From Steromphala cineraria (Eukaryota > Mollusca > Gastropoda > Trochida > Trochidae), in NCBI GenBank assembly GCA_916613615.1, contig OU744731.1, forward strand, positions 55,620,289 to 55,684,288: 64,000 nucleotides of DNA, given 5' to 3'. This document shows, one piece after another, positions 56,001 to 64,000 of this stretch. The translations under genes and the position numbers were made by a program. How positions within the stretch are numbered: position 1 is the first letter of the stretch; the number at the start of each line of letters is the position of its first letter. The notes below the pieces were generated by a model. It saw only the letters and a list, made by a program, of their open reading frames with translations. It searched no databases and was not told the origin of the DNA.

Positions 56001-56668
56001 TGTTTGTAACGATTTCAAAATCAGCTGCACTCGTGGAAGTCGCGGAAAGATAACTTGTGTTTTCCTGTTGCTATTTTTAGATCGTGGCGATCTGTTTGCT
56101 GTTAGCCGTTTCCACTATTTTCCAAATGTAAAAATATGTGATTCTGTGTGGATTTTACTTTTAACATTCAAGTTAACAACTGATTTTTTCAAATTGTCAA
56201 TACTATTGATAGTTAAGACGTGCTATCGATACTATTGAATGTTCTAAAAAAGACAATCGATAAAGTACAATCGGCAGAGTAACTATCGCGATAAGTCGAT
56301 AGTTCGATCTATCATTACACACCTGTTGGTAGCAAAGCAAAATATGAACTTCATCATGAATTCAAATGAGTGGCTTATTAAGTGAGGAGGGCGTTTTGAA
56401 TTGTGGATATATTTTTGGAATTCAACCACAATTGATGACCCCCCACCTCCTAACCCCTAAAAGGCACAGTAGGCAACATCAATACCAAATTTGAAGTTTC
56501 GGAGTCTTACTTTGCCACTAATTGAAATCCTAGACACAGCCTAAACCGATCAATACTTATAGGAGTTGATCAGCACCAGAGATATACTTATATACTTACA
56601 GTTAAAAGGCTCAAGAATACTCTGTATCGCTTCCGCACCAGCAAACTCTTCTGCGATTTTTTCTAAGG
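47045..56668 (-). CDS. E93: LCOR/LCORL/Mblk-1 (E93)-family transcription factor with two pipsqueak HTH domains; 5' end not found
   Basis: Minus-strand exons 56668..56600, 51883..51804, 50948..50888, 49536..49356 and 48758..47045 (stop TGA) join in frame (T|GT = Cys, A|GT = Ser, AG|C = Ser) to give 700 residues. The first exons carry AIQSILEPFNCLEPEETTDW and EEDCFYCDAKLP, matching the N-terminal region of vertebrate LCOR/LCORL (SILEGLYG ... EPEELTDW ... CSFC). The last exon has a first pipsqueak helix-turn-helix (SYTDDELTAAVHDIRTGKLG to STLRNKIFKL, about 48727-48596) and a second (GQYRKYNSQLLMEAVRAVQR to STLEYKVKER, about 47703-47550). Two such domains are the mark of insect E93/Mblk-1; vertebrate LCOR has one. 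An IKTEP sumoylation-type motif lies between them and a Ser/Thr/Ala-rich run follows the second. Expected role: DNA-binding regulator or corepressor. The initiator exon lies upstream, possibly beyond the window. Confidence 0.85.
49651..50507. repeat. 25-bp minisatellite, ~34 copies
   Basis: The unit GTGCAGTTAGGTGAATCTAG-CCTGT repeats with a strict 25-bp spacing across about 857 bp. Common variants are TTAAGTG for TTAGGTG, CCAGCC for CTAGCC, and TGCGCAG for TGTGCAG. It lies in an intron of the E93-like gene between the exons at 49356-49536 and 50888-50948. Confidence 0.9.
51140..51432. repeat. 26-bp minisatellite, ~11 copies
   Basis: The unit, TTGTGACTTATGATCAACTT plus GATCCT, is repeated about 11 times with almost no variation; only the first and last copies differ (CTCATG, CATGGG). 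It contains TGATCA. It lies in the E93-like intron between exons 51804-51883 and 50888-50948. Confidence 0.9.
52520..54002. mobile_element. 'pearl'-like element with ~8 tandem 146-bp units and (GGAC)n
   Basis: Inverted ends are TAGCTCATCAGG (52520) and CCTGATGAGCTA (53991). GTGACCCCTGTGACCCTA marks units at 52757, 52875, 53020, 53166, 53312, 53458, 53603 and 53749, a spacing of 145-146 bp after the first. An ACGGACGG/GGACGAC microsatellite (53893-53958) follows. It lies in the large E93-like intron. Confidence 0.72.
54140..54305. repeat. Tandem duplication, ~85-bp unit x2
   Basis: GGTCAGCCAATCAGATGTTA, CTTGTCATTAACATAATG and TATTCATAGGTCAGAGATAG recur with small changes in an adjacent second unit. 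Non-coding. Confidence 0.55.
54685..54760. repeat. Short tandem duplication, ~46-bp spacing
   Basis: ATGATTAATCATTTGTAACA and the following TAGTGGATATAATGA occur twice in succession, each with GTACCTTTA or its inverse nearby. Non-coding. Confidence 0.55.
55850..56324. mobile_element. hAT-like MITE with TATTGCGATAG-type interior
   Basis: The left end AGGGGTGACTATTGAC is weakly inverted relative to the right end (GATCTATCATTACACACCT). The interior repeats GCGATAG, CTATTGC and CGATAGTTCGAT blocks in both orientations. It lies in the E93-like intron, 280 bp from exon 56600-56668. Confidence 0.45.
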
Positions 56669-57280
56669 CTGGAAATGAAAATGGTAAATTAATTTATTTT
56701 TTTTAGGGATATTTTTTATTCAGTTTATGGGTTCAATGTTACAAACATTTAAATCACTCTTTCACACATGTAGTAGATAGACTGGGAAATGTATTTTATT
56801 TCTTGCCATAATAGAATTAAACAAGTGTCAATGATGATGAAAAATATTATCCCATACAAATGAAACATAATTTTCATTTTTCTCAATGTGGTATCTTGTA
56901 AATTGTTGACAACACAGAAGAAACTTGAATGCTTGCGTAATTACTTGGAAAATAAACTTTGTGCCATGAAAAACCAACAGACATAATGTCAGAAACTATT
57001 AACAGTAAGGATGCACTGTCTTATCGATATCGGTATATGGCAATACAAAAACAACGAATAGGTACACACTTCTAAAAATATCGAGCATTTGAAAATGAGC
57101 AATTTCCATCTAAATTGAAAAAAACAAAAAACTTGATTGATGGAATGTACTTTACAAAGTTTGAAGTTGTATTGTGAAAATAGCTCAAATATGTATGTAG
57201 ATAATAAACAGTGATTGAAAGAAATATTCCTTTCCAAAACGGCCGTTAAATGAGCAATGATGATAGTTCTTCTCGCTCAT

Positions 57281-57404
57281 ATATAGACAAGATAGCATGC
57301 AAATTCTTAAATAAAGAACTACCCATATATTGCAATATGCCTTTGAGAAGGCTGAGTGTATTGCAATACAGAATTGAGGAACAATACCCATCCTTGCTTA
57401 ACAG
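57281..57404. repeat. TATTGCAATAC repeat family, copy 1
   Basis: It contains AGACAAGATAGCATGCAAAT, CATATATTGCAATATGCC, TATTGCAATACAGA and GAGGAACAATACCCAT. The copy at 62718-62905 has the same blocks in the same order, with an internal amplification. Confidence 0.5.
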
Positions 57405-57970
57405 CATATATAGGGGGGAGTAAGGGTGGTCAGAGAAAGGACTAAATACACAAACTTTCTCATCATTTGATACAAAAACTGAAGATAAAAATCTAAGAGG
57501 TTAGTGCAACCCATTTAAGCAGAACACTAACAGGAAATATATTAGGTAATTGAATCTATAACGAAAAACCCCTTTATGAGTATGCGTTACTCTGGCAAGA
57601 TATACTGTTAGAAAATTATTATTTGAACACTAAGTCAAGGCTTGAACTGAATAAATTGAAATGAAAAAAAGAAAAGTGTCAATTTAGACACAAAATCAGA
57701 AATCCAATTTTCAAAACAGCATGACACATCTATATTTAAGGTAAACAAGCCGCTATGACAGCGGCCTAAGCAGAAAGCATACTTTGATACCACCAAACTA
57801 ATGACAAAGAACAAGAGCCTGCACAGCTCATAGCCACAGCTGGGACTGTGACCCCGCGAACTCCGACACATTTGTGAAAACACGTTGTGTAGATGCTCTC
57901 ATAAATGGAAGCTACAATTATTAGGGGCAAGCCTACATATGTTGCCAGATGACAATGCAGGCAGAGTTTA

Positions 57971-58290
57971 GATTTGATCTGATCTCTAGACAAACAGTGT
58001 CATCAACACAGCATGGATTTTATCAAAATATATTCAAACAAGATGTGGAGAGACATCTATATAAGGGTTAAGCTTTTAGCGCAGAGTAAAATAAGAAAGA
58101 ACATGATACAAAATGACATTGCAGGTTAGATTTGATCTGATCTCTAGACAAACAGTGTCACTGAAACACATCATGGATTTTATCAAAACATATTCAAACA
58201 ATATGTGGAGAGACATTTATATAAAAGTGGGTTAAGCTTTTAGCGCAGAGTAAAATAAGAAATGACATGTTACAAAATGACATTAATACA
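57971..58290. repeat. Tandem duplication, 158-bp unit x2
   Basis: GATTTGATCTGATCTCTAGA, TATTCAAACAAGATGTGGAG and TTAAGCTTTTAGCGCAGAG occur in the same order in two adjacent units starting at 57971 and 58129, about 90% alike. Confidence 0.8.
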
Positions 58291-59549
58291 TTTTGGATTT
58301 ATCAAATATAACGAAGAGCTTTATTTTCATATGGCTTGAATGAATTAGATATAGCTTTTCACATTATGTATTCATAATATGAGGAGGAATATTTTCACAT
58401 AATTAGATTCAGCTTTTTGGGAAGAAGGAATAAGGAAAATTTACTTATCATTGATTGTTAAAACAAAGATTCTCTACACAAGCCAGAATGTACATTGAAT
58501 TTTGATAAATCAAACCTAGTGTACCATATTGAATCTGAGATTCCAAGTTGTGACCAAAAAATAACTTAGAGAACCTCAATTTTAGTTAGTTTAGTCAAAT
58601 AGTTAGTTATAGAAAAATAAAAACCATAGATGTGGCAAGAATATAAAGGCAATATTCAACGATACATATCATTACTGCAAACAAACCATAGGTATGATTC
58701 ACAATTGGAATAAAATTGACAACCACCTCCTAAAAACTTAGAAAAAGATTTTTACAGTGCATCTTGTAAATATTAATAGAATCTCAATGCCCAAACCTCG
58801 AGCTATAAATGGATATGAAATAAAGATATCTAATTAGATCATTAATATATAATAATGAACATAATATATAAACACAATGAAAACTCAAACAACATAATGA
58901 CCATAATTTCAGCCATCAACTTGTGACAAAAGATTCAATATTTTTTCTTATCCGAGATATCGCTTAGATATAGCATAAATAAACAACGTATATCCTAAAA
59001 TAAACAGGAAAACCTGTTTCTTACATATAATCAAGACTTTAAGCAGACTCAAAATTCCTGAGAAAAGAAACACAAACTCAACAAGTACAATTACAACTCG
59101 TAGTAACAACAGCCTCAAAAGAACTGCTATTCTCAAGCTTTCAAAAGCAACAAGCTGATGATTCCGACCAAATCTTTCACATTTCCATTTTTGGGCATAC
59201 AAACAATGTCAGCAATACAAGCTCCAGTGGGCGAATTTGACAGAGCTTTGGTTGACCTGTCAAAATTGGACAAAACAATTGATTTAAACACTGGCAGGCA
59301 GCCTACCTTGCCAAGCAGGGAGAGAATGAGAGAGAGAATTAATCAATAATGCTATATATAACCACCGCCAGAAATCTAGCATCCTTTGCTTGTTTCGAGT
59401 CACTCACAACAACCTCATTAAAATATTGATGTTCGACAAACAGTCCCTCGCTGAACATTAGTCTCAATTAGCAGGGACGTCTTAAACAGACAAACCTGAC
59501 GAATCCGCATCCGAGCAAGGTGTTAACGAGTTTTACTGTCCAGGTAGGA

Positions 59550-59935
59550 GATAAGGGAGGGGCAGTATAAGGTCCAATAGATGTGAATTATAAGAACATC
59601 AATTACAAATGATTCTTGTCAACATATATGTGCAACATTGTCATATTTTGGTAGGAGATATTGAAGGGGCTATATAAATAATCCAATAATCATAGAAATG
59701 TGAGTTAAAAAGACTTCATTTCAACATTGGCATATTTGGGTAGGAGATATCAGGCTATTTCAATGCCAAGAACAATAGAAATGTGAATTTTAAGAACTTA
59801 TCAGCATGGGTAATATCAAATACAAATGATTCATTTCAACACCCGGAACATTAACTGTATGTGAGACATCTTATACTTGAGAGAAGATATCGGAGGGGTT
59901 ATATCAAGTCCAATAATTATAGAAATGTGAATTAC
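59550..59935. repeat. Diverged tandem repeat, ~110-130-bp units x3-4
   Basis: TAGGAGATA, CCAATAATTATAGAAATGTG, GAATTATAAGAACAT and TCATTTCAACA-type blocks recur in order three to four times. Non-coding. Confidence 0.45.
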
Positions 59936-59942
59936 AAACCCC

Positions 59943-60306
59943 TTAAAGGGACAATAGCACTTTTTTGGATAACTTTATATTTTAAAATTTTCACTGATAA
60001 TTGTAAGTTAATACTAAATGTATTATTTTGATATTGTCAAAAATCTCATTACACAAGCCAATCATCCATAGTCAGTTGACAAAGTATGAAGATTCACATA
60101 AAATCCATTGGCGGCCATTTTTTTTAAACACCCTGAATTCATTTTGGGTAAGAAAAATCAATCGCATGGCTAACCTTTACGTTATATATTTGAATTATTA
60201 TTTCTCCATTTAGTTTAAATGCATTGTCTTTCAATTGGAACCATTAATTTTCATTTTCCTGACATCACCTTATATTCCCCCTAAAAACGTGCTACTGCCC
60301 CTTTAA
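59943..60306. mobile_element. MITE with ~20-bp inverted ends (TTAAAGGGACAATAGCAC)
   Basis: The left end TTAAAGGGACAATAGCAC and the right end GTGCTACTGCCCCTTTAA are inverted copies. The right half (GACATCACCTTATATTCCCC and before) is repeated at 63321-63475. Non-coding. Confidence 0.7.
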
Positions 60307-61604
60307 GCACTAGGCTAGCACTAGGGGGCTATAACATTAATGATAGAAAGTATAATATCAATGAATCTTAACCATAGGGAATACCATTTACAAGCGTAAC
60401 ATTATTATTTTCGATTCAACTTATCTGCAATAGTACAACCATCTTGTATCATAGAAGACTACATTTTGAACATTACAAGTGTGAAATAATGTTGTAATAC
60501 AGAATGATTATACCTATCGAGACTTGATATTAAAATAGGGAACATCAACAATAAGTGTAATATTGTCATATTTGATATGAGGATCAAAAGATCAGATTTG
60601 TTATAAAATTCAAAATAATACACAGTTGGTTAAACCATGTCACAAACATCCTTTTCTCTTTGTAGATTTTTAAAGTAAAAAAAAACCCCAAATTAATGTA
60701 ATTTGCAGTTGAGGTGAGATGATTTGGGGTTTAATACCGCGTATGAGAGTATTTCACTTATATCAAGGGTGCTTGTATTATTGCATGGAGAATGTCTGCA
60801 ACACTATTGTGGCGATGGATTGGGGTGAAACCTGCAATCAACAGCTGGAACTAGCGAACTATGGATGGTACTGCACTTAAATACAATGTAGCCTTGCATT
60901 CAAACCTGACTGCATTCAGGCAATTAGTCATGTGACTTGAAACAAACCAAATGTTAATGATTTTATTATTAAAGTGAAATCAGGGATATTGCACACATTC
61001 TTACAAGTTTGTAAATGTCGGTTGACAAAATTCTGAGTGAAATAAAAATAATACTTTTAATTTCTCAAATTCACTTGAATCAGTTTAAACTTCCAGAAAA
61101 CCACCTGATTCCCTTGAGATAGCTTTCTACATGAATGTCACAAACAACAATTGTTTCCTTGTTTTATGGCATCACAGAGGACAAAATAGAGGAACTTACT
61201 CTAAAACAAATACTGCTTGGCAAATGTGTTCAAATTGAAAATGCATGTACCGTATGTCACTACATAGTTCAACCTATGGGAAATCACTTGCTTGATAACA
61301 ATGTTAGAAATGTCGCAACCTCGAAGTTGTAAAACCATGGAACTTGTTCTTTATTTCATCTAAAAAAGTCAATGCCTCTCAAAAAAGTCAATATGGATAA
61401 TAAGAGGGAAAATGTGGTACATTGTTTCACACTATACTATATATGTGACCGCAAGTTGTAAACATCTGCCCTGATATCAGAGATGGTCAATGCAAGGAGA
61501 AAATGTGTAGACCTGCCTGCTACATGTGAAACAACTAAAAACATGTGTTTGCACAGGTGTCAGTTCAATTACTTGGTGGTAGGAAGGCAAGATGTGTTAC
61601 AATC

Positions 61605-61950
61605 CCAATGTACTTAAATTCATTTTTTTTTATGAAACAACAGTATATGCAAAGACATCAAAATTCCATAGATGGCCAACATTGGAAATTTTTAAATTGC
61701 TCAAATTGTGAGGTTTCAAATATTCAGGGGAAGTTTCTTATTAATAAATCTTTAATTGGTCTAGTACAATGTTATACCCCAATGTACGAAAATTCTTTTT
61801 TTTCATGAAACAACAGCTTATGCATAGTTGTAATTCTTCTGTAGATGGCCAACATTGGAATTTTGAAATTGCTCAAATTGTGAACAGAAATAAAAAATTG
61901 TCTGTAACATAAAGGTTTCAAATATTCAGAGAAATTTTCTTATTCATAAA
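61605..61950. repeat. Tandem duplication, ~174-bp unit x2
   Basis: CCAATGTACTTAAATTCATT, ATGAAACAACAGTATATGC, AGATGGCCAACATTGGAA and GGTTTCAAATATTCAG recur in order in the second unit beginning at 61779. Confidence 0.7.
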
Positions 61951-62717
61951 TCTTAAATATTATACCCTTTTACCTAGTTTTACATTCAACAATTACAAAA
62001 CAATGAGAGCCATGAATTTGTAAATAATTCTTTATTATTATTTTTGATAATTATTGAATGATGTTGATATTCAAATTGAAAATCAGAGGGTCAATTTCCC
62101 TTTCAAAGTTCTAATTATCATTTTTTATATTTGTTTCAGGTAAATATTAGCAAAACCCATAAAATATGACAGCATGAATTTTCACATAGACTTTGTTTTT
62201 TTCATATAAACTAGATTTTGAGCCTTCTGTGCACGCTATAAATTTGGATTAAGTGTTATACAAATTGACAAAATATATTCATATGAAGTGAAGCATGATA
62301 ATTAGAAATTTTGCAAGAGTTTGTGTTTGACAAATTTCGCCAGCTGTGTCATTATTTCCTCAACCTATCAGTTTGATGAAAATGCAAGGTCACCATGATA
62401 CAACTAATAGAAATCAAGCTTATTTCCATCTAAATGTTGTGATTTCAATATATATTAGAATCTTTATGCATGCATATTTGTCCTAATTATCAAATTCATA
62501 AATAGATTATCCAAGTAGTGTGGTAAAGACCCAATCATGGCGATGTTGTTTTCTTTCTTTCTTTCTCAAAGTCATGCAGACTTTCTACTTTCTTTACTTT
62601 GAGTTAGATCCAGTAAGCACGACTTGTAAACCTTGCTTTGACATTAGAAATACAACACTAATCAAATACTCTCAAAAATGTCGGCTGAAAGCTTAGCAAT
62701 GACTACATTTCCTAACT

Positions 62718-62905
62718 CTCATTCTTAGACAAGATAGCATGCACAATCTTCAATTTGAAAAGAACCAATATATTACAATACGTATTGCAGTACACTTTTC
62801 CATATCACAATATATTACAATACGTATTGCAATACGCTTTTCCGTATCACAATATATTGCAATACAGATATGAGGAAGAATACCCATTCTCATTACCCAG
62901 TGTTG
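62718..62905. repeat. TATTGCAATAC repeat family, copy 2 with internal amplification
   Basis: ATATTACAATACGTATTGCA and TATCACAATATATTACAATA are repeated three times at ~54-bp spacing between AGACAAGATAGCATGCA and GAGGAAGAATACCCAT, which are shared with 57281-57404. Confidence 0.55.
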
Positions 62906-63320
62906 TTCCTAGAGGGGGTCCTGGGGACATTTACCCACCCTTTTGGCTTGATGTCCCTGGAAATTACCTACCCTTTTTACCTATAGGTTGAAATACATAT
63001 ATATTTTTATTTGTCAGTCCAGTTTACGATACCAGGCATATTTCATTCGAATTATTCATTTTATTGTATATTCATGTCATCTAGCTACATGTGTATGTAC
63101 ATCCCATAAATGCCAAAATATTATGAACTTTTTAAAGAAAATTTAAAGCCAGCCACATAAAATACCGAAGTCAAACTTCTCCAACCAATTTATTTGTGTA
63201 GTTTTAACATAACTTACTAATCACTATCCATCAATACTTGTCTACTTTCCTTCTGTAAATAAGTAAAATTACTTTTAAGTCACAGCAATGTCAGGTTTTC
63301 GATCACAAGTAATTTTGTGT

Positions 63321-63475
63321 CGAAAAAAAAATTGCATGGCTGAACTTTACATCATATCTTTGGCTTAATACTGCTTCATAAGTTAAAATACATCTTCTTT
63401 CAATTGGAATCATTTATTTTCATTTCCCTGACATCACCTTATATGCACTCTAAAAATGTGCTACTGCCCCTTTAA
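63321..63475. mobile_element. 5'-incomplete copy of the 59943-60306 MITE
   Basis: ATTGCATGGCTGAACTTTAC, TCTTTCAATTGGAATCAT and GACATCACCTTATATGCACT end in GTGCTACTGCCCCTTTAA, matching the right half of the MITE at 59943-60306 in the same orientation. The left inverted end is absent or too diverged to see. Confidence 0.6.
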
Positions 63476-64000
63476 TAGGCCTTAAGAAAACAATAAATAC
63501 AAAAAAAAGTTTACAAACTTGATTCCAACACGACTCTACAATCACTCTGAAATCCTTCACAGAAATTCTGCCAATTGGACCATTAAAATTTTCTTATTGT
63601 GATCCATGAGAAACAAGGGTGGATAATAAAGATTTTTAAATTGCGCATTTCATTATCTTTAACATGATATCATCCTATATCGTTATATATCCTCCTTTAC
63701 TTTTCATTATTGAATGTGATACAAAGTTTCACATCACATTCATAATTCAAATTACTTTCTTCTATTTTAACTGAAACTTTGTTAAACAAGGAAGTTACAA
63801 TAACCTACATCTTATAGGAGTTAACATCACCATAGATACAAGTTACAACAATAGGGGTGATAAGTTGCTAATTGTTCAACATTGTTGCCATGTTCAACAG
63901 TGTGAGGGAAATTAATAATTCCATGGCGTTTTCAATCAAGTTGAAATATGTGTGGGTATTTTTACTTTGAAATAAAAATATACTTTTCTAAATTTGGAAC

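Larger units (their letters stand above)
56669..64000. other. AT-rich stretch with no recognised exon (upstream or 5' intron of the E93-like gene)
   Basis: I searched the minus strand for the Cys-rich first exon expected from LCOR/LCORL and did not find one. Contents recognised are the tandem duplications at 57971-58290 and 61605-61950, MITE-like units at 59943-60306 and 63321-63475, and paired TATTGCAATAC repeats at 57281-57404 and 62718-62905. ORFs here are short and have composition like random AT-rich DNA. Confidence 0.4.

Noticed and set aside
57635..57993. Cys-containing minus-strand ORFs considered as the missing first exon of the E93-like gene
   Set aside because: The spacing of Cys and the absence of an RRCFRREL-like motif do not fit the LCOR/LCORL N-terminus, and there is no donor in the needed phase.
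59158..59349. Plus-strand ORF with EFDRALVDLSKLDKTIDLN
   Set aside because: No recognisable family, no convincing splice signals in context and no neighbouring exons; kept out as a chance ORF in a less AT-rich patch.

Overview
The window is eukaryotic nuclear DNA from an animal, most likely a mollusc and possibly a bivalve. Genes are split into many short GT-AG exons, the background is AT-rich, and mobile DNA is dense. Several repeats have the layout described for molluscan 'pearl'-type elements: a core of ~146-163 bp tandem repeats, an (ACGG)n microsatellite, and short inverted ends. No operons, CRISPR arrays, rRNA genes or intact tRNA genes were seen. The species cannot be named from sequence alone.

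Layout from left to right. (1) 1215-4746, minus: the 5' two coding exons of a small membrane protein resembling TMEM128, running off the left edge. (2) 6666-12340, plus: a complete securin gene (separase inhibitor, PTTG1 family), with a KEN box and two destruction boxes. (3) 13.5-17.5 kb: a block of nested repeats. (4) 18320-20822, minus: SFR1/MEI5, a recombination mediator subunit, missing its first exon, with a decayed duplicate of its last exon just downstream. (5) 24243-36818, plus: a complete 17-exon gene for condensin subunit NCAPH (Barren), 727 aa. (6) 36.8-47.0 kb: NCAPH 3' UTR followed by AT-rich, repeat-bearing sequence with no recognisable gene. (7) 47045-56668, minus: five 3' coding exons of a pipsqueak-domain transcription factor of the LCOR/LCORL/Mblk-1/E93 family; the first exon was not found. 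(8) 56.7-64.0 kb: AT-rich upstream or intronic DNA with tandem duplications and small inverted-repeat elements.

Three of the five genes act on chromosomes: securin controls sister separation, condensin compacts mitotic chromosomes, and SFR1 with SWI5 supports RAD51/DMC1 recombination. TMEM128-like/securin and SFR1/NCAPH are each arranged head to head, which suggests shared promoter regions; the second contains ETS-like sites and a CG-rich palindrome.

I did not find a convincing new multi-gene system. The less ordinary items are the duplicated securin degron, a 3-kb foldback element holding an exon-like segment inside securin, two inverted-repeat element types built from short reiterated motifs, a broken Crypton-like tyrosine recombinase remnant, two copies of a tRNA-derived SINE, and the pearl-like repeats. 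Exon boundaries were placed by eye from splice signals, reading phase and remembered family similarity; no search was run.
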